DNA of 64,000 nt from Pseudogulbenkiania ferrooxidans 2002 (GTDB lineage: Bacteria > Pseudomonadota > Gammaproteobacteria > Burkholderiales > Chromobacteriaceae). Position numbers and translations under genes: made by a program. Below, piece after piece: positions 35,646 to 47,599 of the stretch (position 1 is its first letter; each line of letters starts with the position of its first letter). The stretch lies in NCBI RefSeq assembly GCF_000174355.1, contig NZ_ACIS01000009.1, forward strand, positions 124,001 to 188,000. The letters run 5' to 3'. The notes under the pieces are model-generated. The model saw only the letters and a program-made list of their open reading frames with translations, did no database searches and was not told the origin of the DNA.

Positions 35646-35885
35646 GTTCACGCCTAGCAAATATCTCCAAATCGGCCCATGCCATAACCATGGCATCCGT
35701 ATCTTAACAGGGGATGGGCTGTTTGAAGGCGAGATTGTAGAGGCATAACGGTCAGGCGCAAGACCGGGCCGCCGAACGGCCAGGCTTCCACCAGATGGCA
35801 CAGTGCACGGGAAAGCACCATCGATCGCCGAACGGCAGCGGCGATGACGGGCGGCGTCGGCCTGACTCCGTCAAAACGCTGGAAT

Positions 35886-35911
35886 GCAAAAAGCCCCGCA
35901 GAGCGGGGCTT
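35886..35911 (-). terminator. Strong terminator after cspA
   Basis: GCCCCGC-AGA-GCGGGGC gives a 7-bp GC stem; on the minus strand it runs into TTTTTGC, 27 bases past the cspA stop. The other strand has TTCTTT, so it may stop transcription both ways. Confidence 0.9.
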
Positions 35912-35937
35912 CTTTAATTTCGCGCTTTCTGATCGAA

Positions 35938-36141
35938 TCAGAGCGGCTGAATATTGGTGGCTTGCGGGCCTTTTTGACCCTTGCCGGACTGGTAGCTCAC
36001 CTTTTGACCTTCTTGCAGCGACTTGAAGCCATCGGCGCGAATCTCGGAGAAATGGGCGAACAGATCTTCACCACCTGCATCCGGGGAGATGAAGCCAAAG
36101 CCTTTTGCGTCGTTAAACCATTTAACGGTACCGGTTTCCAT
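35938..36141 (-). CDS. cspA: Cold-shock-domain RNA chaperone
   Basis: The 67-residue protein is one cold-shock domain: [18 protein letters not shown] (RNP1) and DLFAHFSEI (RNP2), followed by [23 protein letters not shown]. It binds single-stranded RNA and DNA. Which of the CspA/E paralogues it is cannot be told. The 261-base gap upstream (36142-36402, to uvrB) holds no gene; a long 5' leader typical of csp mRNAs would fit there. Confidence 0.94.
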   Translation of the reverse strand: METGTVKWFNDAKGFGFISPDAGGEDLFAHFSEIRADGFKSLQEGQKVSYQSGKGQKGPQATNIQPL

Positions 36142-36402
36142 ATTGTCATTCCTTAAAGCTGATTATGAGCATTTGCTCGGGAACACGAAGATCAAGGAAG
36201 AGGAATATGAAACAACTGAAGTACCGCTTGGGCCACCGCAATATAACGACAAATCCACCGCTTGAAGATCCTGCACTCGCAGTTATACGGAGTATTTCAT
36301 CCGGCGTCCAACTATTTGTAAAAAAACTTGCTAGCCGGTCGGGCGGATTGCCCCTCCCCGCCCGGTGGGGACAGTCGCACCGGCCGGGATTACCGTGACA
36401 CC
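36142..36402 (-). other. Long cspA leader region
   Basis: No gene is seen in this stretch between uvrB and cspA. It is relatively AT-rich near 36200-36330 compared with its surroundings and probably holds the cspA promoter and untranslated leader. I could not place a promoter with certainty. Confidence 0.4.
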
Positions 36403-38415
<2,013 letters not shown>

Positions 38416-38588
38416 GCTGCTCTCGGTTTGGGCGCTTGAGATCTTCATTTTACAAGAGTGTGGCGAGAAACTCCCGAGCCACGGAAGAGTCAGTATTTTT
38501 TGGCAATTTACCGCCACACGGCCGCGGTGGATTGTTTAAAATAAAAGTGTTCGTTCCACCCCCTTATGACGTACGGGAGCAGTTGATA

Positions 38589-39461
38589 ATGTTAAGGAAT
38601 TTTGCGGGTTGGCTGGTGGCCGCCGCTCTCGCCATGCCGTTTGCCGCCCACGCCGACAGCGCCGGGATTCGAGGCATTCAGGTCGCCGCCAACATGACCG
38701 GCGCGCCGCACCTGAATTCGCACACGGTGCTGGTGCTCAACGGCGCCAATGGCGAAGCCTTGTACCAGAAAAATACCGATCTGCCGCTGCCGTTCGCGTC
38801 GATCACCAAGCTGATGACGGCGATGGTCACGCTGGACGCCGGGCTGTCGATGGATGAGCCGATCACCATCACCGAGAATGAGATAGACCGGCTGAAGAAC
38901 ACCTCGTCGCGATTGTCCGTGGGCACCACTCTGCCGCGCCGCGAAATGCTGCTGCTGGCGCTGATGTCGTCGGAGAATCGTGCCGCTGCCGCGCTGGCGC
39001 GCACCTACCCCGGCGGCACCCAGGCCTTCGTCGCACAGATGAACCGCAAGGCGCGCGCGCTCGGCATGAACAACACAGTGTTCTACGACCCGACCGGGCT
39101 CGAGGTGCGCAACACGGCAACCGCCATGGACCTGGCGCGCATGGTCCGGGCCGCCAACGGCTACCCCCTGATCCGCACCTTCACCACCACGCAGGAGCAT
39201 GAGGTGATGTCGGGTTCGCGCCGCATGCTGCACTACAAGAACAGCAACGCGCTGGTGCGCGAGGGCGACTGGGACATTTCGCTGCAGAAAACCGGCTACA
39301 TCCAGGAAGCCGGGCGCTGCATGGTGCTGCAGACCACGGTCGGCTCGCAACCGCTGATCATCGTGCTGCTGGCCGCCGGCGCGCCGTCGGCACGGGTCAG
39401 CGACGCCCGTGCGATCCGCAACTGGCTGGAACGCCATCCGGGCACCTGGCTCGCCGGCTGA
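38589..39461 (+). CDS. pbpG: D-alanyl-D-alanine endopeptidase (PBP7/PbpG type)
   Basis: The 290-residue periplasmic serine peptidase has a signal peptide (MLRNFAGWLVAAALAMPFAAHA) and the three penicillin-binding motifs: SITK with the nucleophile, SSEN, and KTGY. It cleaves peptidoglycan cross-links. GGGAG precedes the ATG at 38589. It is divergent from uvrB and followed by a strong terminator. DacA-type carboxypeptidases are longer and carry a C-terminal membrane helix, absent here. Confidence 0.92.
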   Translation: MLRNFAGWLVAAALAMPFAAHADSAGIRGIQVAANMTGAPHLNSHTVLVLNGANGEALYQKNTDLPLPFASITKLMTAMVTLDAGLSMDEPITITENEIDRLKNTSSRLSVGTTLPRREMLLLALMSSENRAAAALARTYPGGTQAFVAQMNRKARALGMNNTVFYDPTGLEVRNTATAMDLARMVRAANGYPLIRTFTTTQEHEVMSGSRRMLHYKNSNALVREGDWDISLQKTGYIQEAGRCMVLQTTVGSQPLIIVLLAAGAPSARVSDARAIRNWLERHPGTWLAG

Positions 39462-39482
39462 ACCCCGGCGCCAGGAAACAGG

Positions 39483-39519
39483 CAATGAAAAACGCGGCCC
39501 ATGGCCGCGTTTTTCATTG
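39483..39519. terminator. Bidirectional terminator between pbpG and the LysR gene
   Basis: AATGAAAAACGCGGCC and its complement flank a three-base loop. Runs of A on one side and T on the other allow termination in both directions, for pbpG on the plus strand and the LysR gene on the minus strand. It overlaps the 3' end of the LysR gene by a few bases. Confidence 0.85.
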
Positions 39520-40434
39520 GGCGTCCAGTTGCTGGTCCCAGTACGGGGGATCACCGAAGGTCTGCAGCAGGAAGTCGATCAGGACGCGCACCTTGGGCGA
39601 CAGGTGCCGCCGGCTCGGGTAGATGGCCAACACCTCTTGTGCCGGCAGCGCATAGCCGGGCAGCACTTGGCGCACCCGTCCGGCACGGAGGGCGTCGCTG
39701 ACCGCCCAGGTGGAACGGATCGCGATGCCGCCGCCGGCGAGACAGGCCTCGCCCACGGCGTCGCCCAGATTGCTGACCAAGTTGCCGCGCACCTCGACCT
39801 CGGTGGGCCCCTGCGGCCCGTCGAGCGACCAGACCTGGCTGCGCGTGCCCACCTCGTCCAGCAACAGGCAATTGTGCCGGGCCAGCTCGGCCGGGTGCCG
39901 CGGCTCGCCCTGCCGGTCTAGGTAGCCGGGGGCGGCGCACAGGATGCGCCGGTTGACGCACAGCGGGCGCGCCACCAGCCCCGGCTTGTCGGGCTGGCCG
40001 ATGCGGATCGCCAGATCGAGACCGCCGTCGACCAGGTCGAGCACGGCATCGGTCAGCAGCAGGTGCACCTCGAGTTGCGGGTAGCGTTCGAGGAAGGCCG
40101 GCAGATGCGGCGCCAGGTGCTGGCGCCCGAACGAGGCCGAGGCGGTGACCTTGAGCACGCCGGACGGCTGGTGCTGGCGCGCCATCAACAGGGCCTCGGT
40201 TTCGGCCAGCTCATCCAGAACCGCGCGGCCGCGCTGGTAATACAGCTCGCCTTCCGGGGTCAGGGCCTGGCGCCGGGTGGTGCGCTGCAACAGCCGCACG
40301 CCGAGGCGCGCCTCGAGGTTGATCAGGCGCCGGCTGATGACGGCGCTGGACAGACGGAGGCGTTCGCCCGCCTTGACCAGGCTGCCTTGCTCGACCACGG
40401 CGCAGAAGATGTGCAGATCGCTGAGTGGCTCCAT
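39514..40434 (-). CDS. LysR-family transcriptional regulator
   Basis: The 306-residue regulator has the N-terminal winged helix-turn-helix (LHIFCAVVEQGSLVKAGERLRLSSAVISRRLINLEARLGVRLLQRTTR) and a C-terminal effector domain beginning VLKVTASASFGRQHLAPHLPAFL. It is divergent from a quinone-type oxidoreductase and the 105-base gap carries a perfect 13-bp inverted repeat (40444-40485). It probably controls that gene and itself. The effector is unknown. Confidence 0.93.
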   Translation of the reverse strand: MEPLSDLHIFCAVVEQGSLVKAGERLRLSSAVISRRLINLEARLGVRLLQRTTRRQALTPEGELYYQRGRAVLDELAETEALLMARQHQPSGVLKVTASASFGRQHLAPHLPAFLERYPQLEVHLLLTDAVLDLVDGGLDLAIRIGQPDKPGLVARPLCVNRRILCAAPGYLDRQGEPRHPAELARHNCLLLDEVGTRSQVWSLDGPQGPTEVEVRGNLVSNLGDAVGEACLAGGGIAIRSTWAVSDALRAGRVRQVLPGYALPAQEVLAIYPSRRHLSPKVRVLIDFLLQTFGDPPYWDQQLDAQ

Positions 40435-40443
40435 TCGCTTTGT

Positions 40444-40485
40444 TTTTTTGATAAATACTCAAAATACACCCTATTTATCAAAAAA
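40444..40485. promoter_or_regulatory. LysR operator-like inverted repeat
   Basis: TTTTTTGATAAAT (40444-40456) and ATTTATCAAAAAA (40473-40485) are perfect inverted 13-mers around a 16-base spacer, in the gap between the LysR gene and the divergent oxidoreductase. The spacing and the T-N11-A-type core fit a LysR-type regulator site. Confidence 0.6.
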
Positions 40486-40539
40486 TCTGCCGATTTCACA
40501 ATGGACGTACATCGTCATTTCTCCAGAAAGGCCTGCGTC

Positions 40540-41553
40540 ATGAAAGCCGTCGCCCTCACCCGCTACCTGCCGATCGACCATCCGGAAGCCTTGCTCGACG
40601 TCGAGCTGCCACGCCCGCCAGCGCAGGGGCACGACCTGCTGGTGCGGGTCGAGGCCGTGTCGGTCAACCCGGTCGACACCAAGGTACGCTCGCCGAAGGA
40701 CAAGGTGGAGTCCAGTCCGCGCGTGCTGGGCTGGGACGCGGCCGGCGTGGTCGAGGCCGTCGGCCCGGACGTCACCCTGTTTCAGCCCGGCGATGCGGTC
40801 TACTACGCCGGCGACATCACGCGCCAGGGCAGCAACAGCGAATACCAGCTGGTCGACGAGCGCATCGTCGGCCACAAGCCGGCCTCGCTCGACTTCGCCG
40901 CCGCCGCGGCCCTGCCGCTGACGGCGATCACCGCCTACGAGGGCCTGTTTGCTCGGCTCGGCCTCGATCCGAACGGTGCCGACGCCGGCAAGAGCCTGCT
41001 GGTGATCGGCGGCGCCGGCGGTGTCGGTTCGCTGGTGATCCAGTTTGCCAAGCTGGCCGGGCTGACGGTGATCGCCACGGCCGGTCGGCCCCACAGCGCC
41101 GACTGGTGCCGCCAGCTCGGCGCCGATCTGGTGCTCGATCGCCATCGCCCCCTGATACCTGCGCTGACGCTGCACGGGCACCCCCAGGTCGACTACATCT
41201 TCAATGCCGCCGATACCGACGGCTACTGGGAGACGATGGGTGAGGCGATCCGGCCGCAGGGGCGCATCGTCACCATCGTCGAAAACCGTGGACCCCTGGC
41301 GCAGGATCAGCTCAAGCTCAAGAGCGCAACGCACGTATGGGAGTTCATGTTCACCCGCCCGATGTACCGCACGCCCGACCAGATCGAGCAACACCACCTG
41401 CTGGAGACGGTAGCGGGCTGGATCGACAGCGGCCGGGTCAAGGGTACGCTGAGCGAGACGTGGTCGCCGATCAACGCCGAGAACCTGCGCCGGGCACACC
41501 GCCTGCTGGAGTCGGGCAGCATGGTCGGCAAGCTGGTGCTGCAGAGCTGGTAG
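40540..41553 (+). CDS. Zinc-independent quinone-type alcohol dehydrogenase-like oxidoreductase
   Basis: The 337-residue medium-chain reductase has the GroES-like N domain (VRVEAVSVNPVDTKVR, ending in LGWDAAGVVEAVGPDV), the conserved LPLTAITAYEGL, and the NADPH-binding GGAGGVGSLVIQFAKLAGLTVIATAG. The zinc ligands of alcohol dehydrogenases are missing, as in quinone reductases. The ATG at 40540 has AAAGG upstream; an ATG 13 codons earlier is less likely. It is controlled, most likely, by the divergent LysR gene. Substrate unknown. Confidence 0.88.
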   Translation: MKAVALTRYLPIDHPEALLDVELPRPPAQGHDLLVRVEAVSVNPVDTKVRSPKDKVESSPRVLGWDAAGVVEAVGPDVTLFQPGDAVYYAGDITRQGSNSEYQLVDERIVGHKPASLDFAAAAALPLTAITAYEGLFARLGLDPNGADAGKSLLVIGGAGGVGSLVIQFAKLAGLTVIATAGRPHSADWCRQLGADLVLDRHRPLIPALTLHGHPQVDYIFNAADTDGYWETMGEAIRPQGRIVTIVENRGPLAQDQLKLKSATHVWEFMFTRPMYRTPDQIEQHHLLETVAGWIDSGRVKGTLSETWSPINAENLRRAHRLLESGSMVGKLVLQSW

Positions 41554-41625
41554 AATATCGTCATGGACGGCGGCGCGGCTTCGGCCAACCTGCGCCGCAT
41601 CGACAACTGACCACGACAGGAGACC

Positions 41626-42270
41626 ATGACGATGACCCTTACAACCTGGCTGCTCTACAGCACCGTGGCCCTAGCGACCGCCCTCAGCCCGGGGCCGGCG
41701 GTACTGCTGGCGATTTCCAACTCGCTGACCCTGGGCGCGCGACGCGCGCTGATCTGTTCGAGCGGCAACGTGCTCGGCGTGTTCGTCGTCTCGGGCACGG
41801 CGATGGCGGGACTGGGGCTGCTGCTGAAAAGCTCGGCAACGTTGTTTCTGCTGCTCAAGGTATGCGGGGCGCTCTACCTGATCTATCTGGGGCTGCGCCA
41901 GTGGAAGAGCCGTGCCAATCTGTTCGCCCAGAGCACTTCGGCGGCGGTGCCGGCCATGCAGTCGCCGCGTCAGCTGTTTCTGCGCGGGACCCTGGTATCG
42001 ATCACCAACCCCAAGAGCATCCTGTTCTTCACCGCGCTGTTCCCGCAGTTCATGCGTCCGGACCAGGCGGTAGCCGAGCAGTTCCTGGTGCTGACGGCGA
42101 CCTTTGCTGCCTGCACCGTGTTGTCACACCTGAGCTATGTGCTGCTGGCGCGTTCGCTGAAGGGCTGGTTCACCACCGATGGGCGCGCCCGGCTGTTCAA
42201 CCGGGTGTGCGGTGGAGCCTTCATGCTGCTGGGGATCGGCGTGTTCCGGCTGAAGAACCAGGCCAGCTAG
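41626..42270 (+). CDS. LysE/RhtB-family amino-acid exporter
   Basis: The 214-residue inner-membrane protein starts with the family signature LSPGPAVLLAISNSLTLGARRAL and has about six hydrophobic segments, with SITNPKSILFFTALFPQF in the middle. RhtB-type proteins export homoserine, threonine or other amino acids. It lies 72 bases after the oxidoreductase, with ACAGGAG before the ATG, and is followed by the inverted repeat at 42290-42332. Substrate is not predictable. Confidence 0.9.
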   Translation: MTMTLTTWLLYSTVALATALSPGPAVLLAISNSLTLGARRALICSSGNVLGVFVVSGTAMAGLGLLLKSSATLFLLLKVCGALYLIYLGLRQWKSRANLFAQSTSAAVPAMQSPRQLFLRGTLVSITNPKSILFFTALFPQFMRPDQAVAEQFLVLTATFAACTVLSHLSYVLLARSLKGWFTTDGRARLFNRVCGGAFMLLGIGVFRLKNQAS

Positions 42271-42289
42271 ACGGGCCCGGCGAAAAGGA

Positions 42290-42332
42290 CAAGGTTGGCC
42301 GAACGCGGGGAATGGCGTTTCGGCCAACCTTG
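42290..42332 (+). terminator. Inverted pair of the TTCGGCCAAC repeat after the LysE-type gene
   Basis: CAAGGTTGGCCGAA (42290-42303) and TTCGGCCAACCTTG (42319-42332) form a perfect 14-bp stem around a 15-base loop, 20 bases past the stop codon. It is one of four intergenic head-to-head pairs of the dispersed repeat in this window. TGTTA rather than a long T-run follows, so termination is likely but not certain. Confidence 0.65.
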
Positions 42333-42390
42333 TTATCCACGCATGCCCATGCCGATGCGCCTAAGACGCGGCCTGCGCCTGTTCGTCGCC

Positions 42391-43437
<1,047 letters not shown>

Positions 43438-43440
43438 GAT

Positions 43441-45051
43441 TCAGAGCGGGTCTTTCTGACGGGACAGCAAGATGACCGGCACCAGGCCGGCCAGCACGAT
43501 GGCAACGGCCGGCAGCGCGGCATGCTCCCACTGACCTTCGGTGGTAAAGGAGAACACCCGGACGGCCAGGGTGTCCCAATCGAACGGACGGGTCATCAGC
43601 GTGATCGGCATTTCCTTCATCACGTCGACAAACACCATCAGCACGGCGGTAAGCAGGCTGCCCTTCAACAGCGGCAGGTGCACGTGGCGCAGCAGCCCCC
43701 AGCCGGCGTAGCCGAGGTTGCGCGCCGCTTCTTCCTGGCTGCGGGTGATGCGCCCCATTGCGCTATCGATGGCGGAATGGCCCACCGCCAGGAAGCGCGA
43801 CACATAGGCCAGCAGCATCACCAGCAGCGTGCCCTTGAAGATGGCGGTGACGTCGGGACCGAGCGCGCCGCCGAACCAGCCCAAGAGCAGGTTGTCGAGC
43901 CAGGCGACCGGCACGAACACCCCCACCGCCAGCACCGTGCCGGGCACGGCGTAGCCCAGCGTGGCCAGCTTGGCCAACAGCCGCGTGGCGGGGTGCGGGT
44001 CGCGCCGCTGGGCGTAGGCCAGCGCCAGCGCCACCACGGCCACCGCCACGGCCGCCATCAGCGACAGCGCCACCGAACGCAGCGCGTAGCCCAGCAAGTC
44101 GGCGTTGAACTCCTCCGCCACCAGTTGCCACGCCCACCACACCAGTTGGCCGAACGGCAGCACGAAGGCCAAGAGCAGCACCAGCCCCGCCCACAGCGTC
44201 GCGGCCCAGCGCTGCCAGCCGGTCAGCCGCAAACGCGGCAACGGTGCGGCACGGCCGGTCTGGGTATAGGCGCGCCGACCGCGCGCACGCTGCTCCAGCC
44301 ACACCAGCACGAACACCATCAGCACCAGCAGCGACGCCAGTTGCTTGGCTGCCGGCAGCGAGAACAGGCTGAACCAGGCCTTGTAGATGGCCGAGGTGAA
44401 GGTGTCGTAATTGAAGATGGCGACGGTGCCGAAGTCGGCCAGGGTTTCCATCAGCGCCAGCGTCACGCCGCCGATGATCCACGGCCGCGCCATCGGCAGC
44501 GCCACGTGCCAGAAACCCTTGACGCGCGACAGGCCGAACGATTGCCCCACTTCCAGTGCCCGCCGTCCCATGCTGGCGAAGGCGTTGCGCGCGAGCAGGT
44601 AGACGTAGGGGTAGAACGCCAAGGTCATGACCAGCGCCACACCACCGCTGGAACGCAGCGACGGCACCCAGCTGGAATCGCCGGTGGCGGCACGCAGCCA
44701 GCTTTGCAGCGGTCCGGTGAAATCGAACAGCCCCAGCTGGGAAAACGCCATGACGTAGGCCGGCATGGCCAAGGGCAGCATCAACGCCCAGTTGAAGAAG
44801 CGACGGCCGGGAAACTCGTAGAGCGCGGTGAGCCAGGCCAGCGGCACGCCGACCAGCAGCACCCCGCTGCCGACGCCCAGTACCAGCCACAAGGTGTTGC
44901 GCAGCAGTTCCGGCAACAGGTGGTTCTGCAGGTGAGCCCAGACCGCCCCGTCCGGGACCGCCAGTGCCGCCAGGATAACCGAGAGCGGGATGACGGTGAC
45001 GAGGCTGACCAAGGCCGCCACGGGGCGCCAGCGGCGCGCGGAAGACAGCAT
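43441..45051 (-). CDS. fbpB: Ferric iron ABC transporter, fused permease
   Basis: The 536-residue inner-membrane protein is a tandem duplication of the binding-protein-dependent permease domain, as in FbpB/SfuB. Each half has the cytoplasmic EAA-type loop (GQSFGLSRVKGFWHVALPMARPWIIGG; ARNLGYAGWGLLRHVHLPLLKGSLL). About twelve hydrophobic segments are visible. The start at 45051 has no good ribosome site, which may limit its level. A terminator separates it from fbpA. Confidence 0.92.
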   Translation of the reverse strand: MLSSARRWRPVAALVSLVTVIPLSVILAALAVPDGAVWAHLQNHLLPELLRNTLWLVLGVGSGVLLVGVPLAWLTALYEFPGRRFFNWALMLPLAMPAYVMAFSQLGLFDFTGPLQSWLRAATGDSSWVPSLRSSGGVALVMTLAFYPYVYLLARNAFASMGRRALEVGQSFGLSRVKGFWHVALPMARPWIIGGVTLALMETLADFGTVAIFNYDTFTSAIYKAWFSLFSLPAAKQLASLLVLMVFVLVWLEQRARGRRAYTQTGRAAPLPRLRLTGWQRWAATLWAGLVLLLAFVLPFGQLVWWAWQLVAEEFNADLLGYALRSVALSLMAAVAVAVVALALAYAQRRDPHPATRLLAKLATLGYAVPGTVLAVGVFVPVAWLDNLLLGWFGGALGPDVTAIFKGTLLVMLLAYVSRFLAVGHSAIDSAMGRITRSQEEAARNLGYAGWGLLRHVHLPLLKGSLLTAVLMVFVDVMKEMPITLMTRPFDWDTLAVRVFSFTTEGQWEHAALPAVAIVLAGLVPVILLSRQKDPL

Positions 45052-45140
45052 GGATTGGTTCAGGAAATGATAAGGATTTGCAATTATCCCGCGAAAGCCC
45101 CACGCGGGACACCCGGCACGGCGCACCGCGCCCAAAAGGC

Positions 45141-45168
45141 AAAAACCGGCGGGAAGCCCCGCCGGTTT
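45141..45168 (-). terminator. Internal terminator between fbpA and fbpB
   Basis: On the minus strand ACCGGCGGG-GCTT-CCCGCCGGT runs into TTTTTGC, 24 bases past the fbpA stop. It would let most transcripts end after fbpA, so the binding protein is made in excess over the permease. Confidence 0.88.
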
Positions 45169-45191
45169 GGCAAGCGGACCGCCGCCGGCGC

Positions 45192-46184
45192 TTATTTGTA
45201 GCCGACCCGGTCCATCAGCATCACCGCCTCGGCCTGGCGCGCCCCGGCGTTGGAGACGTTGATCAGGTTGTGCTTGAAGGCGCCCCAGGCGGCCACTTTC
45301 GGGTCCGGCTTCACTTTCGGGTTGACCGGGAATTCCATGTCGACGTCGGCGAACAGGTTCTGCGCCTTGTCGGACGACAGCCACTCGATGAACCTGACCG
45401 CGCCGCGCTCGTTCTTGGCGTACTTCGCCACCCCGGCGCCGGAGATGTTGACGTGGGTGCCCTTGCCCTTCTGGTTGGCCCAGAAGATGCCGACCGGCAG
45501 ATTGGGATTCTTGTTCATCAGGCGGCCGTAGTAATAGGTGTTGGCGAGGCCGACTTCGCACTGCCCTGCGGCGATCGCCTCCAGCATCTTGGTATCGTCC
45601 GCGAACACGTCGGTGGCCAGATTGTCGACCCAGCCGCGCACGATCTTCTCGGTCTTGACCGGACCATGCTCGCTCAGCAGCATCGCCACCAGCGACTGGT
45701 TGTAGACCTTCTTCGAGGTGCGCAGGCACAGCTTGCCCTTCCACTTCGGATCGGCTAGGTCCTCGTAGCTGGAGAGCTGGGCCGGCTGCACTTTCTGGGT
45801 GTTGTAGAACAGGGTGCGGGCACGGATCGACAGGCCGAACCATTCGTTCTTCGGGTCGCGCAGGTGGGCCGGGATGTTGGCCTCCAGCACCTTGGAGCTG
45901 ACCGGCTTGAGCAGGCCCATCTTCGACGCTTGCCAGAGGTTGCCGGCGTCCACCGTCAGCAGGATGTCCGCCGGGCTATTGCTGCCTTCGGCACGCATGC
46001 GCTCCATCAGCGGGCCTTCCTTGTCGGACACCAGCTTCACGTCGACACCGGTTTCCTTCTTGTAGGCCTCGATCAGCGGCTTCACCAGTTGCTCGGCACG
46101 CGCGCTGTAAACCACGATTTCTTCCGCCATCGCCGAACCGGCAAACGCCGCCAGCACCGCGGCAAACATCAGCTGCTTTTTCAA
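45192..46184 (-). CDS. fbpA: Periplasmic ferric iron-binding protein
   Basis: The 330-residue protein has a signal peptide ([19 protein letters not shown]) and the Fe-binding protein fold. The tyrosine pair in [11 protein letters not shown] is the iron-binding YY motif. The mature N terminus reads [13 protein letters not shown], with no histidine where Neisseria FbpA has its ligand, so it belongs to the tyrosine-based FutA/IdiA-like set. The TTG at 46184 is chosen because AGGAG lies eight bases upstream and the signal peptide is then of normal length. A Fur box overlaps the promoter. Confidence 0.93.
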   Translation of the reverse strand: MKKQLMFAAVLAAFAGSAMAEEIVVYSARAEQLVKPLIEAYKKETGVDVKLVSDKEGPLMERMRAEGSNSPADILLTVDAGNLWQASKMGLLKPVSSKVLEANIPAHLRDPKNEWFGLSIRARTLFYNTQKVQPAQLSSYEDLADPKWKGKLCLRTSKKVYNQSLVAMLLSEHGPVKTEKIVRGWVDNLATDVFADDTKMLEAIAAGQCEVGLANTYYYGRLMNKNPNLPVGIFWANQKGKGTHVNISGAGVAKYAKNERGAVRFIEWLSSDKAQNLFADVDMEFPVNPKVKPDPKVAAWGAFKHNLINVSNAGARQAEAVMLMDRVGYK

Positions 46185-46211
46185 GATCTGGCTCCTGCTT
46201 CGATGGTTATT

Positions 46212-46259
46212 GAGAATAAATATCATTAGCCACTATATCACAATAGGAATGATTATCAA
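46212..46259 (-). promoter_or_regulatory. fbpA promoter with Fur box
   Basis: On the minus strand TTGATA (46254-46259) and TATAGT (46232-46237) are 16 bases apart. Just downstream, the 19-base site at 46212-46230 matches the Fur consensus GATAATGATAATCATTATC at about 15 positions. The arrangement predicts iron repression of fbpABC. Confidence 0.8.
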
Positions 46260-46393
46260 GCCGGCATGAATCAGGTTTGAGTTCGGAACAAATCAAACGC
46301 CCGGCAGCAGCACTGCCCCACGGCCTGGAGGGGGCCCACAAGGAGTCGATCGGCCGCAACCGTGCCCAGACGCTATGCTCCCGAAGAGCTTGA

Positions 46394-47494
46394 TCACCCC
46401 TCCTGCGTTGCCAAGCCTGCTAGCTCGAACGGCGGGCGGCGCCAGCGCCCGACAAAGCGGCGCAGCCCGCTGGTGAATGCACCGTCGAGCTTGTGGTCGG
46501 CGGCATCCGAGAACGGGTCGGTGTGCAGATCCCGTGCGGCGAGCCCCAGTTCGCGCGCGGTGACGGCGACCGCCTCGACCATCTTCGGCGGGCCCGCGAT
46601 GTAAAGCTTGGCGCCGGCAAGGCTGGGCCAGTCCTGTGCGAGGCTTGCGGTCACGCGCTGGTAGCGGCGCGGCAACGGCCCCTGCTCCGACGGCTCGGCA
46701 CGTGACAGCGCACAGTCCACGCGCAGGTTTGGGTACTGGCGCGCGAGCGCGGCAAGTTCGGCTTCCCAGTACACATCCGCTTCCACGCGTGCCGCGTAGT
46801 AGAGGTGCACGTGGCGGTGCGCGTTCGCGGCGAGCGCGGCGCCGATGATGGACAACACCGGTGCCAGCCCGGTGCCGCCGCCGATGGCGACAATCGGGCC
46901 GCCGTGGTTCTGGCGCCAATAGCCGTGGCCGTGCGGGCCGTCGACCGTGACCTCACTGCCGACCAGGTTGTCACGGCTCACGTAGCTGGAGGTTTTGCCC
47001 CCTTCCACCAAGCGGACGTGAAATTCCAGCTCGTCGGCGCCGGGCAGCGAGGCAACCGAGTACGCGCGCTGCGGCAGGTTGTCGAATTTCAGATAGAAGA
47101 ACTGCCCGGCAAGGTAGTGCACCGGTTTGGCAGGCTTCACCCGCAGCACCACCACGTCGCCCTGACGGTGTTGCCGGGAGACGACCCAGCCACGCTGGCG
47201 ACGCGCTGCGGGCAACGCGACCAGTTCATCCAGCGCCTCGATGCGCAGGTCGCCCTTGGGCGTGCAGCGGCAGGCGAGTACGTAGCCGTCGGCACGCTCG
47301 GTGGCGGAGAGGATGCCTGCGGTGGCGCTGTCGTGCGCGACCTCGCCACACAGCACCCGGCCCTTGCACGCGCCGCAGTCACCACTGGCGCAGGAGTAGG
47401 GAAACGGCACCCCATGGGCAATCATGGTTTCCAGTACGGTTTCACCGCCGTTCTCCAGCGGGATGGGCCAGTCCTTGAGTTCGATACGGGCCAT
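46394..47494 (-). CDS. Ferredoxin-NAD(P)H reductase, CDP-6-deoxy-glucoseen-reductase type
   Basis: The 366-residue protein joins an N-terminal plant-type [2Fe-2S] domain (PYSCASGDCGACKGRVLCGE with three cysteines, the fourth in VLACRC) to an FAD domain (RAYSVASLP) and an NAD(P) domain (GGGTGLAPVLSIIG; YIAGPPKMVEAV). It moves electrons from NAD(P)H through FAD to the iron-sulfur cluster. It lies 105 bases after the cytochrome b561-like gene and is probably co-transcribed. AscD-type deoxysugar function is unlikely because no partner dehydratase is present; reduction of that heme protein is more likely. Confidence 0.82.
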   Translation of the reverse strand: MARIELKDWPIPLENGGETVLETMIAHGVPFPYSCASGDCGACKGRVLCGEVAHDSATAGILSATERADGYVLACRCTPKGDLRIEALDELVALPAARRQRGWVVSRQHRQGDVVVLRVKPAKPVHYLAGQFFYLKFDNLPQRAYSVASLPGADELEFHVRLVEGGKTSSYVSRDNLVGSEVTVDGPHGHGYWRQNHGGPIVAIGGGTGLAPVLSIIGAALAANAHRHVHLYYAARVEADVYWEAELAALARQYPNLRVDCALSRAEPSEQGPLPRRYQRVTASLAQDWPSLAGAKLYIAGPPKMVEAVAVTARELGLAARDLHTDPFSDAADHKLDGAFTSGLRRFVGRWRRPPFELAGLATQEG

Positions 47495-47599
47495 GCTCGG
47501 CTTTCCTGATGATGGCGGCAGCCTGCCGCCGTGATGAGGTTTCGGATGTTGTCGGCCCCGCCATCGCTCACGCTGGCCGGCGACGGAACCGGAGCGGGG

